Shown: positions 24,480-32,906, counted from the first letter of the stretch. The stretch: 64,000 nucleotides of DNA from Verrucomicrobiota bacterium (GCA_023432225.1 JAEYUW010000020.1:115441-179440), one strand, 5' to 3'. A program made the numbers and translations. The notes: generated by a model from the sequence alone, not told the origin.

Positions 24480-26495
24480 TTACCAAATCTCCGGTAGCAT
24501 ACTCGCCGGGCGCGGCTTGCCGAACGCGTCGTAGAACTCCGGGAAATTTGCGACCGGTCCGAGCACGCGCCACTTGATGGGGCTGTGCACGTCGGACTGG
24601 ATGCGCGTGCGGACGTCCTCGGGGCGCTGGTTCGTGCGCCAGCCTTGCGCGAAGGCGATGAAGAAGCGCTGGTCGGGCGTGAAGCCGTCGAGGGGTGCGA
24701 GGCGCTTGTTGGCCGCGGCCAGCTTGAGCGCCTCGTAGGAGATGCGCAGGCCGCCGATGTCGGCGATGTTCTCGCCCAGCGTCTGTTTGCCCTCGATATG
24801 CAGGCCGGGCAGCGGCTCGAATGCGTTGTATTGTGCAACGATGTTGTCGGCGAGTTTCTCGAAGCGCTTCACATCCTCGTCGTTCCACCAGCCTTTGAGA
24901 TTACCTTCGTGGTCGTATTGCCGGCCTTCGTCGTCGAAGCCGTGCGTGAGTTCGTGGCCGATGGTCGAGGCGAGCGCACCGTAGTTGGCTGCGTCGTCGG
25001 CTTTCTCGTCGAAGAACGGCGGCTGCAGGATGCCGGCGGGGAAACACATTTCGTTCAGCTGCGGCGCGTAATAGGCGTTGTTCGTCTGCGGCGTCATGAA
25101 CCACTCGCTGCGGTCGACGGGCTGGCCGAGCTTGGCCATTTCGCGGCGGTAATTGAACGCTGAGGCGGCGATCATGTTGCCGAGGTAGGAGTCGCGCGTG
25201 ATCGTGAGCGCGCTGTAGTCGCGCCAGGCGTCGGGATAGCCGATCTTCGCGCGCATCGTCTCGATCTTTTTGTAGGCGGCCTGCTTGGTGGTGTCGCTCA
25301 TCCACGTCGACGCGGCGATGCGGTCGCGCATGGCTTGAAGGTGAAATTTCACCATCTCAAGGGCGCGAGCCTTGGCCTCGGGGCTGAAAGCGCGCTTCAC
25401 GTAGAGTTGGCCGAGGTCGAATCCGATGGCGCCGTCGGCGGCGGAGAGGACTCGCTTCCAGCGCGGGCGCAGCTCGGTGCGACCGGTGAGTTTCTTGCCG
25501 TAGAACGCGAAGGTCTCGTCGACGAACGCGTGACCGAGGTAGTTCGCCGCGTCGTGCAACAGCGTCCAGCGCAGGTAGGTTTTCCAGGTTTCGATGGGCT
25601 CAGACTTCGTCAGTTCGGCGAAGGCCTTGAAAAATTCCGGCTGGCCGACGAGCACGGCTTGCTCACTCGCGGGGAGCTGCGCGGCCGCGAAGAAGCCTTT
25701 CCAGTCGAAGCCGGGCACGGCGCCGTCGAGTTCGGTCAGCTTGAACTTGTTGTAGTTCTTCTCGGGGTCGCGGAGTTCGACGAGCTTGCGCGAGGCGCCG
25801 GCGAGTTTGGTCTCGAAGGCGAGCACGGTCGCGGCGTTGGCCTTGGCTTGCTCCGGTTGATCGCCCGCGAGGGCGAACATCATGGCGATGTGCGCTTGGT
25901 ATGCCTGGCGAATGTCGACCGACTTCGGATCGGTGCGGAAATAGAACTCGCGCTCGGGCAGGCCGAGGCCGCCTTGTGCAAAGCCGGCGATCATCGCGGT
26001 GCTGTCCTTGTCGTCGACGGTGGCGCCAAAGCGGAAACCGCAGTCGGTGCCTTGGACGTAGAATTTGCCGAGCAGCGGGATGATGTCGGCGGGCTTATCG
26101 AGGGCGTCGATTTGCGAAAAATACGGCGCGAGCGGCTGCAGGCCGGCGGCTTCGATTGCGGCCTCGTCCATACCGGCGGCGTAGAAATCCCCGACACGCT
26201 GCGCGATCGAGCCCTTCGGTCCGCTGGTCTTCGCGGAGGTTTCGAGAATTTCCTTCAGGATCGCGAAATTACGTTCGTCGATTTCCTGGTTCACGCCGTA
26301 GCCGGAGTATTCGCCGGGGATCGGCACTTTGCTGAACGCGCCGTTCGCGTAATCGTAGAAGTCCCTGGCCGGATCGGCCGCGAGGTCCATGTAGCTGCGG
26401 TCGACGGCGGTGATGGGCTTGGCGGGCGCAGGGGATTGCGCGAAGGCGGTGACGGCGGCAACGGCGAGCGTCGCGACGAAGGGGAGCGATTTCAT
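24480..26495 (-). CDS. Exported M13-family metallopeptidase (neprilysin/PepO type)
   Basis: The 671-residue zinc endopeptidase has a signal peptide (KSLPFVATLAVAAVTAFAQS) and a mature start with DFYDYANGAF typical of M13. It also has NAYYAPQLNEMCFPAGILQP, the zinc motif HELTH (His514, Glu515, His518) in IGHELTHGFDDEG and the third ligand Glu575 in GENIADIGG, with Asp579. It ends in Trp as family members do. Such enzymes cleave short peptides in the periplasm. No cysteine-rich pattern of the eukaryotic enzymes is present. The ATG at 26495 lies just inside a family A repeat. Confidence 0.95.
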   Translation of the reverse strand: MKSLPFVATLAVAAVTAFAQSPAPAKPITAVDRSYMDLAADPARDFYDYANGAFSKVPIPGEYSGYGVNQEIDERNFAILKEILETSAKTSGPKGSIAQRVGDFYAAGMDEAAIEAAGLQPLAPYFSQIDALDKPADIIPLLGKFYVQGTDCGFRFGATVDDKDSTAMIAGFAQGGLGLPEREFYFRTDPKSVDIRQAYQAHIAMMFALAGDQPEQAKANAATVLAFETKLAGASRKLVELRDPEKNYNKFKLTELDGAVPGFDWKGFFAAAQLPASEQAVLVGQPEFFKAFAELTKSEPIETWKTYLRWTLLHDAANYLGHAFVDETFAFYGKKLTGRTELRPRWKRVLSAADGAIGFDLGQLYVKRAFSPEAKARALEMVKFHLQAMRDRIAASTWMSDTTKQAAYKKIETMRAKIGYPDAWRDYSALTITRDSYLGNMIAASAFNYRREMAKLGQPVDRSEWFMTPQTNNAYYAPQLNEMCFPAGILQPPFFDEKADDAANYGALASTIGHELTHGFDDEGRQYDHEGNLKGWWNDEDVKRFEKLADNIVAQYNAFEPLPGLHIEGKQTLGENIADIGGLRISYEALKLAAANKRLAPLDGFTPDQRFFIAFAQGWRTNQRPEDVRTRIQSDVHSPIKWRVLGPVANFPEFYDAFGKPRPASMLPEIW

Positions 26496-26502
26496 AGGTG
26501 GA

Positions 26503-26614
26503 GTAGGGCCGGCTTCAGCCGGCCCGCATGGATTGGGCAACGTGGATGATTCGCGGTTGAGGCGCGACTGCGTTTCGACGAACGGTTCAATGGGCCGGCT
26601 GAAGCCGGCCCTAC
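26503..26614 (+). repeat. GTAG/CTAC paired palindrome, family A (long spacer)
   Basis: Left unit GTAG plus GGCCGGCTTCAGCCGGCC, right unit GGGCCGGCTGAAGCCGGCCC then TAC. It fills the gap between the kbl stop and the M13 peptidase start; its last base is shared with the kbl stop codon. Confidence 0.8.
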
Positions 26615-27804
26615 TACAGGCCGAGTTCGCGTTTCGTCGCGGCGAATTGCTCGATGGCGAATGCCAGGTCGTCCTTGCTGTGCGCGGCGGAGACTTGCGT
26701 GCGGATGCGGGCGGCGCCTTGCGGGACGACCGGATAGAAGAAGCCGATCACGTAGACGCCTTTCTCGAGCATCTTGGCGGCGAATTTTTGCGAGAGCGCG
26801 GCGTCGCCGAGCATCACGGGCACGATCGGGTGCGTGCCGGGCTTGATCGTGAGGCCGGCTTTCTGAATGCCTTCGCGGAAGAAGCGCGTGTTGTCCTCGA
26901 GTTTGTCGCGCAGGGCGGTCGAGCGGCTGAGCAGCTCCAGGCACTTGATCGAGGCGGCCGCGATGGTGGGCGCGATCGTGTTGGAGAACAGATACGGGCG
27001 CGACCGCTGGCGGAGCAGGTCGATGATTTCCTTTTTGCCCGACGTGTAGCCGCCGCTGGCGCCGCCGAGGGCCTTGCCGAGCGTGCCGGTGAAGACGTCG
27101 ATGCGGCCCATCACGCCGCAGTGTTCGTGCGTGCCGCGGCCTGTCTTGCCCATGAAGCCGACGGAGTGGGAATCGTCGACCATGACGAGCGCGCCGTATT
27201 TGTCGGCTAGGTCGCAGATGCCCTGAAGGTTCGCGATGAAGCCGTCCATCGAGAACACGCCGTCGGTCGCGATGAGCTTGAAGCGCGCTTTGTTGGCGTC
27301 GGCTTCCTTCAGCTTTGCTTCGAGGTCTTCGAGGTTGTTGTTCTTGTAGCGATAACGCTGAGCCTTGCAGAGGCGGATGCCGTCGATGATCGAGGCGTGG
27401 TTCAGCTCGTCGGAGATGACGGCATCCTCGGCGCCGAGCAGCGTCTCGAACAGACCGCCGTTCGCGTCGAAGCAGGAGGAGTAGAGAATAGTGTCTTCCG
27501 TGCCGAGGAACCTGGAAATCGCCGCTTCAAGGTCCTTGTGGAGCTGCTGCGTGCCGCAGATGAAGCGCACCGAGGCGAGGCCGTAGCCCCAGCGGTCGAG
27601 CGACTCGCGTGCGGCGGCGATCAGCTCGGGATTGTCAGCGAGGCCGAGGTAGTTGTTGGCGCACATGTTCAGCACGCGCTGGCCGCTGGCCACAGCGATG
27701 TGCGCGGTCTGGTGCGTGGTGATGACGCGCTCGCGCTTGTAGAGGCCGGCGGCATCGATCTCGCCGAGGGTTTGCTTGAGGTGGTCGATGAAAGCGGAAT
27801 TCAT
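26614..27804 (-). CDS. kbl: Glycine C-acetyltransferase (2-amino-3-ketobutyrate CoA ligase)
   Basis: Kbl cleaves 2-amino-3-ketobutyrate with CoA to glycine and acetyl-CoA, the step after threonine dehydrogenase. The 396-residue PLP enzyme shows MCANNYLGLADNPELI, ASVRFICGTQQLHKDLE, SDELNHASIIDGIRLC, VDDSHSVGFMGKTGRGTHEH and TLGKALGGASGGYTSG with the PLP-binding Lys. Length equals E. coli Kbl. Its partner tdh lies 1.6 kb away on the same strand, with an opposed two-gene module between. The stop TAG directly abuts a GTAG repeat. Confidence 0.96.
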   Translation of the reverse strand: MNSAFIDHLKQTLGEIDAAGLYKRERVITTHQTAHIAVASGQRVLNMCANNYLGLADNPELIAAARESLDRWGYGLASVRFICGTQQLHKDLEAAISRFLGTEDTILYSSCFDANGGLFETLLGAEDAVISDELNHASIIDGIRLCKAQRYRYKNNNLEDLEAKLKEADANKARFKLIATDGVFSMDGFIANLQGICDLADKYGALVMVDDSHSVGFMGKTGRGTHEHCGVMGRIDVFTGTLGKALGGASGGYTSGKKEIIDLLRQRSRPYLFSNTIAPTIAAASIKCLELLSRSTALRDKLEDNTRFFREGIQKAGLTIKPGTHPIVPVMLGDAALSQKFAAKMLEKGVYVIGFFYPVVPQGAARIRTQVSAAHSKDDLAFAIEQFAATKRELGL

Positions 27805-27854
27805 TTCCCGTGAAAAGTGGGCGGCTTGGGCGGGGGAGGCAAGGCGCTCCTGCG

Positions 27855-27929
27855 GGAACCGAAATAGTTCCAGAGAGCCAATGGGAACCGAAATGGTTCC
27901 AAATTGACAAAGGGAACCAATACGGTTCT
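27855..27929. promoter_or_regulatory. Three 17-bp palindromes at exact 29-bp spacing
   Basis: The sites are GGAACCGAAATAGTTCC (27855-27871), GGAACCGAAATGGTTCC (27884-27900) and GGAACCAATACGGTTCT (27913-27929), of the form GGAACC-N5-GGTTCC. Starts are 29 bases apart. They lie between kbl and satD, immediately before the SatD-family ATG at 27940. TTGACA at 27904-27909 lies between the second and third sites, so the third site would cover the promoter spacer. They look like operators, plausibly for the SatD-family protein, whose C-terminus resembles an HTH. Confidence 0.75.
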
Positions 27930-27932
27930 TTA
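27904..27932 (+). promoter_or_regulatory. Candidate promoter of the SatD-family gene
   Basis: TTGACA at 27904-27909 is followed after 17 bases by TCTTTA, a weak -10. Initiation would fall at about 27938-27940, at the ATG itself, implying a leaderless mRNA. No Shine-Dalgarno sequence is seen. Confidence 0.35.
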
Positions 27933-27939
27933 AGCGCCC

Positions 27940-28572
27940 ATGGGCTACACCATCATCATCGCCGATCTGGTGGCATCGCGCCGTCTGGCCGGGCGCGCGC
28001 AGTTCCAGCGCCGTTTGAAAACCGTGCTGCAGGGCGTGAATGCCCAGGCGGGGCGCGCGCTCGCCTCGCCTTACACGCTGACGCTGGGCGACGAGTTTCA
28101 GGCGGTGTATCGCGACGCGACGTCGGTCTTCGCCGATATCATGAGCATCCAGGCGCAGATCGCGCCGGTGCAGGCGCGGTTTGCAGTGGCCGCGGGGCCG
28201 CTGGCGACGAACGTCAACCCGGCGCAGGCGATCGGGATGGACGGTCCGGCGTTTCACCGCGCGCGGGCGTTGCTCGAGCAGCTCAAACGGGAGAAACGGT
28301 TGTTCGGCGTGCAGACGACGGACACGCCGGACTGGACGCTGCCAGGCGGCGCGCTGGCGGTGTTGTCGGGCATCACGGAGGGCTGGCTGCCGAAACGCTT
28401 CGAAGTGTTTGCTGGATTGCTGAGCGGCCTGAGCGGGCCGGAGCTGGCGAAAAAGACCGATATCACGGTCCGCGCGGTGAACAAAAACATCCGGGCAGCT
28501 GACCTTGACGAATGGAAGCGCATCCTCGATGACATCGCGCGCTCGCTCAACGAGGAGATCAAGGCACGATGA
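27940..28572 (+). CDS. SatD-family protein with C-terminal HTH-like segment
   Basis: The 210-residue product matches the SatD family, named after a gene of the Streptococcus mutans sat operon: GYTIIIADLVASRRLAGRAQ at the N-terminus, SPYTLTLGDEFQAVY in the middle and SGPELAKKTDITVRAVNKNI near the C-terminus, which reads as a helix-turn-helix. The molecular role of the family is unknown. Its stop overlaps the start of a membrane protein gene (ATGA), and three palindromes precede it, suggesting autoregulation. It is inserted in opposite orientation between kbl and tdh. Confidence 0.85.
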   Translation: MGYTIIIADLVASRRLAGRAQFQRRLKTVLQGVNAQAGRALASPYTLTLGDEFQAVYRDATSVFADIMSIQAQIAPVQARFAVAAGPLATNVNPAQAIGMDGPAFHRARALLEQLKREKRLFGVQTTDTPDWTLPGGALAVLSGITEGWLPKRFEVFAGLLSGLSGPELAKKTDITVRAVNKNIRAADLDEWKRILDDIARSLNEEIKAR

Positions 28573-29324
28573 ACATCGAGTTTCTGGCCATCGCCAACGT
28601 CGTCCTGCTGACGCGCCTCGTCATGCTGCTGCGGGACGAGGCGCCGAGCGGCTTCGCTTGGTTGCGCAAAGGCCTGTTCGAGTTGCTCGCGCTGGTGCTG
28701 CTCTACCGATTTTCCGTGGCGTGGATCGGGGCCGCCGTGACGATCGCGGCGACGAACTACGTGGGTTGGCGGTGGGACGCCGCGACGCGGCAGAAGAACT
28801 CCGCGCGACTGATCGTCGGTGTCGTCGCGCTGGCGGCGCTGAGCGTGTTCGCGGCACCGGTGACCGGCATGAAGTTCTACGCGTTTTGGTCGACGGTGGG
28901 CGCGGCGCTCGTGCAGCGCACGGCGCTGACGCCGTTATTCGAATTGGCGGCGAGCCCGAAGGTGCAGTTGGTGCTGTTCGGCCTGCTCTTCGCGGCGAAC
29001 GAGGCGAACCTCATCATCCGCGCCGTGTTCGATTGGTTGCGGCTGAAGCCGCAACTGCGCACGGGCGTGGCGGGCGTGGTGGAAGTGGACGTCGGCGAAT
29101 ACAACCGCGGTCGCGTGATCGGTCTGCTCGAGCGCGCGCTGCTCTATTTGTTCGTGCTGCAAGGCCAGTATGGCGCCATCGGCTTCGTGCTCGCGGCGAA
29201 GGCGTTCACGCGCTTCAAGGCGCTCGATGACCGGCCGTTCGCGGAATACGTGCTCGTCGGCACGCTGCTCTCGGCATGTCTCGCGGTGGCGGTCGGCACG
29301 GCGGTGAAGGCGCTGCTGGGGTAG
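28569..29324 (+). CDS. DUF3307-like integral membrane protein coupled to SatD
   Basis: The 251-residue product has about six hydrophobic segments (FLAIANVVLLTRLVMLL, LFELLALVLLYRFSVAWIGA, LIVGVVALAALSVFAAPVTG and others). Its C-terminal third, GRVIGLLERALLYLFVLQGQ followed by AIGFVLAAKAFTRFKAL and FAEYVLVGTLLSACLAVAVG, closely resembles the conserved end of DUF3307 membrane proteins. These often accompany SatD-family genes. The function is unknown. Start and preceding stop overlap (ATGA). The stop TAG is part of the GTAG of a repeat. Confidence 0.75.
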   Translation: MNIEFLAIANVVLLTRLVMLLRDEAPSGFAWLRKGLFELLALVLLYRFSVAWIGAAVTIAATNYVGWRWDAATRQKNSARLIVGVVALAALSVFAAPVTGMKFYAFWSTVGAALVQRTALTPLFELAASPKVQLVLFGLLFAANEANLIIRAVFDWLRLKPQLRTGVAGVVEVDVGEYNRGRVIGLLERALLYLFVLQGQYGAIGFVLAAKAFTRFKALDDRPFAEYVLVGTLLSACLAVAVGTAVKALLG

Positions 29325-29388
29325 GGCCGGTCTCCGACCGGCCTGTTCAGTGTGCCCCCGCAAGGGGCCAGTCAGAGACCGGCCCTAC
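29321..29388 (+). repeat. GTAG/CTAC paired palindrome, family A variant
   Basis: Left unit GTAGGGCCGGTCTCCGACCG, right unit GGCCAGTCAGAGACCGGCCC then TAC, with a small CCCCCGCAAGGGG hairpin between. Its GTAG supplies the stop codon of the DUF3307-like gene and it ends three bases from the tdh stop. Confidence 0.8.
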
Positions 29389-29391
29389 TTT

Positions 29392-30420
29392 TCACTCCCA
29401 GTTCAGCACGATCTTGCCGGACTTGCCGGCGCCCATCAGTTCGAAGCCTTCCTGGAATTGCTCGACGGGGAAGCGGTGCGTGATGACGGGCGTGATGTCC
29501 ATGCCACCCTGCACGAGCGCGGTCATCTTATACCACGTCTCGAACATCTCGCGGCCGTAAATGCCCTTAATGTGAAGCATCTTGAAAACGACCTTGTTCC
29601 AATCGATCGCGACCTCCGCCGGCATGATGCCGAGCAGCGCGATGCGGCCGCCGTTGACCATGTTGTCGATCATCTGGCGCAACGCGTGCGGATTGCCGGA
29701 CATTTCCAGGCCGACGTCGAAACCTTCCGTCATCCCTAGTTCCTTGTGCCAGACGTCGGGGAGGTTTTCTTTCGCGACGTTCACGGTGCGTGTCGGGTTG
29801 AGTTTCTTCGCGAGTTCAAGGCGACCGTCGTTGACGTCGGTGATGACGATCTTGCGCGCACCGGCGGCGCGCGCGACGGCGATGGCCATGCAGCCGATCG
29901 GGCCGGCGCCGGTGATGAGCACGTCCTCGCCGACGAGGTCGAAGGAGAGCGTGGTGTGCACGGCGTTGCCGAGCGGGTCGAAACACGAGACGACGTCGGT
30001 GTTCATGCCCGCGGGCACTTTCCAGACGTTGGACTGAGGGATCGTGACGTAGTCGGCGAACGCGCCATCGCGGTTCACGCCGACGCCCTTCGTGTTCGGG
30101 CAGAGGTGGCGGCGGCCGGCGAGGCAGTTGCGGCAGTGGCCGCAGACGATGTGGCCTTCGCCGGTGACGAGCTGGCCGAGTTCGAAGCCCGTGACGCCTG
30201 CGCCGACGTCGGCGACGGTGCCGACGTATTCGTGGCCGATGATCAGCGGCGGCTTGATCGTCTGCTCGGCCCACTTGTCCCATTTGTTGATGTGCACGTC
30301 GGTGCCGCAGATGGAGGTCTTGCGGATCTTGATCAGGACGTCGTTGACGCCCGGCGTGGGAACCGGGGCTTCGGTCATGATCAGGCCGGGACCGGCCGTG
30401 GGCTTCACGATGGCGCGCAT
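29392..30420 (-). CDS. tdh: L-threonine 3-dehydrogenase
   Basis: Tdh oxidises threonine to 2-amino-3-ketobutyrate with NAD. The 342-residue zinc-containing MDR enzyme has KTSICGTDVHINKWDKWAEQ (catalytic Cys/His zinc site), IIGHEYVGTVADVG, the structural-zinc cysteines in CGHCRNCLAGRRHLC, the Rossmann motif VLITGAGPIGCMA and GLEMSGNPHALRQM. Length equals E. coli Tdh when starting at the ATG at 30420. An upstream ATG at 30444 adds eight residues and is less likely. With kbl it forms the threonine-to-glycine pathway, split here by the SatD module. Confidence 0.96.
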   Translation of the reverse strand: MRAIVKPTAGPGLIMTEAPVPTPGVNDVLIKIRKTSICGTDVHINKWDKWAEQTIKPPLIIGHEYVGTVADVGAGVTGFELGQLVTGEGHIVCGHCRNCLAGRRHLCPNTKGVGVNRDGAFADYVTIPQSNVWKVPAGMNTDVVSCFDPLGNAVHTTLSFDLVGEDVLITGAGPIGCMAIAVARAAGARKIVITDVNDGRLELAKKLNPTRTVNVAKENLPDVWHKELGMTEGFDVGLEMSGNPHALRQMIDNMVNGGRIALLGIMPAEVAIDWNKVVFKMLHIKGIYGREMFETWYKMTALVQGGMDITPVITHRFPVEQFQEGFELMGAGKSGKIVLNWE

Positions 30421-30549
30421 TTTCGCGGGACGAGGGGCGGGCATGGGGAGAGAGGTTGCCGGAACGCTACGCGTGCGCTGTGACGAAACAACCGCGAAGC
30501 GGCCGACATGGATGCTTTCCAAGGGCGCTTATTGCGGTGCCCGTCGCGC

Positions 30550-31227
30550 TTAAATTTGGCTCTTTCGGACCACGCGTGCGGGTTCGGCGGGCGGCAGTTC
30601 GAGTGAGCGCCAGAGATACCAGCTCGCGACGCTGCGAAACGGTTGCCAGCGACGGGCGTGCTTGAGGATCACGTCGGGCTTCGGATCGAGGCGCTTGCGA
30701 TAGAGTTTTTTGAAAGCGAGGCGGATCGCGAAATCGTCGGTCGGCATCACGTCGGGACGGCCCAGCGTGAAGATGAGCAGCATGTGCACGGTCCACGGGC
30801 CGATGCCGCGCACCTCGGTGAGGCGGGTGACGAGTTCGTCGTCGGTGAGCGCGTGTGCTTCGCGGATCGTGGGCACGACGCCGAGTTCGCACTTCGCGGC
30901 GAGGTCGCGGATCGCGGCGAGTTTGGCGCGGGAGAGTCCGGCGCCGAGCAATTCGGCATCGCTCGCGGCGAGCACGGCGGCAGGCGTGATGCCGCTGTGG
31001 TGTTCGAGCACCGCGAGGACGCGCGCGTGGATCGAGGCGGCGGCTTTGGCGTGGAGTTGCTGGTAGATGATCGAGCGGAGCATCGCTTCGAAGAGCGAGT
31101 CGACCGCGTGCAGTTCGATCGCGAAGGGGCCGACGCGGTCGATCACGCCCGCGAGCGCCGCGTCGGCGGCGCGCAGGTGCGTCAGCGCGACGACGGGATC
31201 GAATTGGAGGCGAGTGTGGGGAGGCAT
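30550..31227 (-). CDS. DNA-3-methyladenine glycosylase (AlkA-like, HhH-GPD)
   Basis: This base-excision enzyme removes alkylated purines. The 225-residue product has the N-terminal helices SLFEAMLRSIIYQQLHAKAA, the helix-hairpin-helix LTEVRGIGPWTVHMLLIFTL and the GPD region PDVMPTDDFAIRLAFKKLY, in which the second Asp is the likely catalytic residue. It lacks the extra N-terminal domain of E. coli AlkA and resembles the Mag1-type minimal form. It is followed by tdh and preceded by ogt on the same strand, so two alkylation-repair genes lie side by side. Confidence 0.92.
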   Translation of the reverse strand: MPPHTRLQFDPVVALTHLRAADAALAGVIDRVGPFAIELHAVDSLFEAMLRSIIYQQLHAKAAASIHARVLAVLEHHSGITPAAVLAASDAELLGAGLSRAKLAAIRDLAAKCELGVVPTIREAHALTDDELVTRLTEVRGIGPWTVHMLLIFTLGRPDVMPTDDFAIRLAFKKLYRKRLDPKPDVILKHARRWQPFRSVASWYLWRSLELPPAEPARVVRKSQI

Positions 31228-31237
31228 GGCTTGAATC

Positions 31238-31293
31238 GCAGCGCCGGCTTCGAGCCGGCAGCGATAGCAGAGCCGGCTCGAAGCCGGCGCTAC
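31238..31293. repeat. Paired palindrome, family K
   Basis: Left unit GCAGCGCCGGCTTCGAGCCG, right unit GCCGGCTCGAAGCCGGCGC then TAC. It lies between the glycosylase start and the ogt stop. A single unit of the same family is at 53082-53108. Confidence 0.7.
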
Positions 31294-31300
31294 GACAGAC

Positions 31301-31825
31301 TCATTCCGAGATCAACTCGGCGCCTTCGAGCGCGAGCAGTCGCGTCTTGGTGCGGACGCCGCCGGGTGCGGAGAAGCCGGTCATCTTGTCGCTCGCCGAG
31401 ACCACGCGGTGGCAGGGCACGACGAGCGGCCAGGGGTTCGTGGCCAACGCCACGCCGACGGCCCGCGCGGCCTCGTTGCCGAGGCCGAGTTCCTTGGCGA
31501 TCTCGCCGTAGCTTTTTTTGTAGCCGGGCTTGATCGCGAGGGCGCGTAGATAGACGGCTTGTTGGAAATCGCTCACGCGCGACCAATCGATCGGCGCCTC
31601 GGCGAAATCCTGCAGCTTGCCTTCGAGGTGCGCTTGCACGCGCTCGATGAGACGGCGCAGCCACTCGGGGCGCGGTTCGTCGGCGGGCTTGCTGTGGGCC
31701 TTTTTCGCGAGGTGGCGCTCGGTGTCTTCCACGTCGTCCTCGGGCAGCTGAAATCCGGTGAGGCCGCGCTCGTTCCAGGCAACGCCGCAGGTTCCGAACG
31801 CGGTGGGGAAGAGCGTGTGGGGCAT
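31301..31825 (-). CDS. ogt: Methylated-DNA--protein-cysteine methyltransferase
   Basis: Ogt transfers methyl groups from O6-methylguanine to its own cysteine. The 174-residue protein has the ribonuclease-like N-terminal domain (TAFGTCGVAWNERGLTGFQL), the winged-helix segment GYKKSYGEIAKELGLGNEAA, RAVGVALATNPWPLVVPCHR with acceptor Cys138 and VVSASDKMTGFSAPGGVRTK. Only the methyltransferase unit is present, without an Ada N-terminal domain. The ATG at 31825 gives normal length. It is probably cotranscribed with the AlkA-like gene. Confidence 0.95.
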   Translation of the reverse strand: MPHTLFPTAFGTCGVAWNERGLTGFQLPEDDVEDTERHLAKKAHSKPADEPRPEWLRRLIERVQAHLEGKLQDFAEAPIDWSRVSDFQQAVYLRALAIKPGYKKSYGEIAKELGLGNEAARAVGVALATNPWPLVVPCHRVVSASDKMTGFSAPGGVRTKTRLLALEGAELISE

Positions 31826-31940
31826 GGCCGGGGATATAAGCAGGGCGAGCACGACGCGCAAGTCAGGCGCCGCACTTTTACCGGACGATGACGAAAAACG
31901 GGCGAGGGATTCGTTACGGCGGGCACGGCGAGACGCGGCG

Positions 31941-32022
31941 GTGGAGCGCGTTGGGCTCAACGCGCTCGAGCGTTTTTCCGCGACGTGAGCTCTTTCAACG
32001 CGTTGAGGTCAACGCGCTCCAC
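31941..32022. repeat. Paired palindrome, family I (GTGGAGCGCG type)
   Basis: Left unit GTGGAGCGCGTTGGGCTCAA then CGCGCTC, right unit CGCGTTGAGGTCAACGCGCT then CCAC. The right end is two bases from the TraB/GumN stop. Relatives are at 50267-50348 and 58141-58168. Confidence 0.7.
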
Positions 32023-32024
32023 CT

Positions 32025-32906
32025 TCACTTCGTCGCAGGCGCGGCGGTGATTTGTTCGATCTTGCAGCCGCGCTCGCGCAGGCGTGCGGCCAGGCCTTCG
32101 GGGCCGGACATGTGGCCCACGCCGGCGAGCACGAACTCGACATCGGGCGTCGCGAGGAGCTTCTCGATGACGGGCAGCCAGGCGTCGTTGCGTTCGACGA
32201 GGAGTTTGCGGTGAATCTCTGGGTATTTCTCGCGCAGATCGCGGTTCATGAGTCGCTCGAGATTGGTCAAGTCGCCTTGCTTCCACGCGGCGAGCAACTC
32301 GGGGAATTTTTTCGCGACATCCTCCAGGTCGGCGAGGGAACTCAGGATAAGCTCGCTGGGGCGGTCGCCGGCGATGCCGGTGATGTAGTCCACCTGGCGC
32401 TCGAATGTCTCGAGTTCACCGATCGCCTTGCCGTCGGCTTTCGCGCGCTGGAAATAAAACGCGTCCACGCCTTGTTGCGACACACCCAGTTTTTGAAGTT
32501 CGACCATCGCGAGCATTACCGTGAGCAGCCAGGGGCGCATCGGACGCAACTGCTCGGCGGGCATGCCGCGTTGCAGGCAGTATTTGACCACGGCGGCCCA
32601 TGCTTCGGGCGAGATGGCCTGATCGAGCGTGGTGCCGTCGGTGAACATGCCGCGTTGCATGACGATCTGCTGCATTTCGGGTGATTGCATGCGCGCGAGA
32701 TCCGTTTCGAAAACGACGGCTTTGGCGGCGGCGTAGGCTTGGTCGAACTCGGAAGGGAGCGGAAAATCACTCGGGCGCAGCACATGGCACGTGCCGCCGA
32801 GATAGAGAACGGAGTCACCCTTGGTGACTTTCCAGACTGACGTCTGGGCGTGGAGCGAACTGGTCAGCGCGACGGCCGCCAGGAGAGAGCGCAGGAGCGA
32901 TTTCAT
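32025..32906 (-). CDS. TraB/GumN-family exported protein
   Basis: The 293-residue product has a signal peptide (KSLLRSLLAAVALTSSLHAQ) and the family landmarks VWKVTKGDSVLYLGGTCHVL near the start, AVVFETDLARM, and DVEFVLAGVGHMSGPEGLAA near the C-terminus. The GxxH motifs at both ends are the putative metal/active-site residues of this family, which is related to the Tiki/TraB hydrolase fold. Its bacterial substrate is unknown. It lies between the S9 peptidase and ogt genes on the same strand. Confidence 0.9.
   Translation of the reverse strand: MKSLLRSLLAAVALTSSLHAQTSVWKVTKGDSVLYLGGTCHVLRPSDFPLPSEFDQAYAAAKAVVFETDLARMQSPEMQQIVMQRGMFTDGTTLDQAISPEAWAAVVKYCLQRGMPAEQLRPMRPWLLTVMLAMVELQKLGVSQQGVDAFYFQRAKADGKAIGELETFERQVDYITGIAGDRPSELILSSLADLEDVAKKFPELLAAWKQGDLTNLERLMNRDLREKYPEIHRKLLVERNDAWLPVIEKLLATPDVEFVLAGVGHMSGPEGLAARLRERGCKIEQITAAPATK

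Noticed and set aside
31826..32024. Possible small gene between ogt and the TraB/GumN gene
   Set aside because: The stretch is mostly a family I paired palindrome; the open frames follow the repeat and have no start signals.
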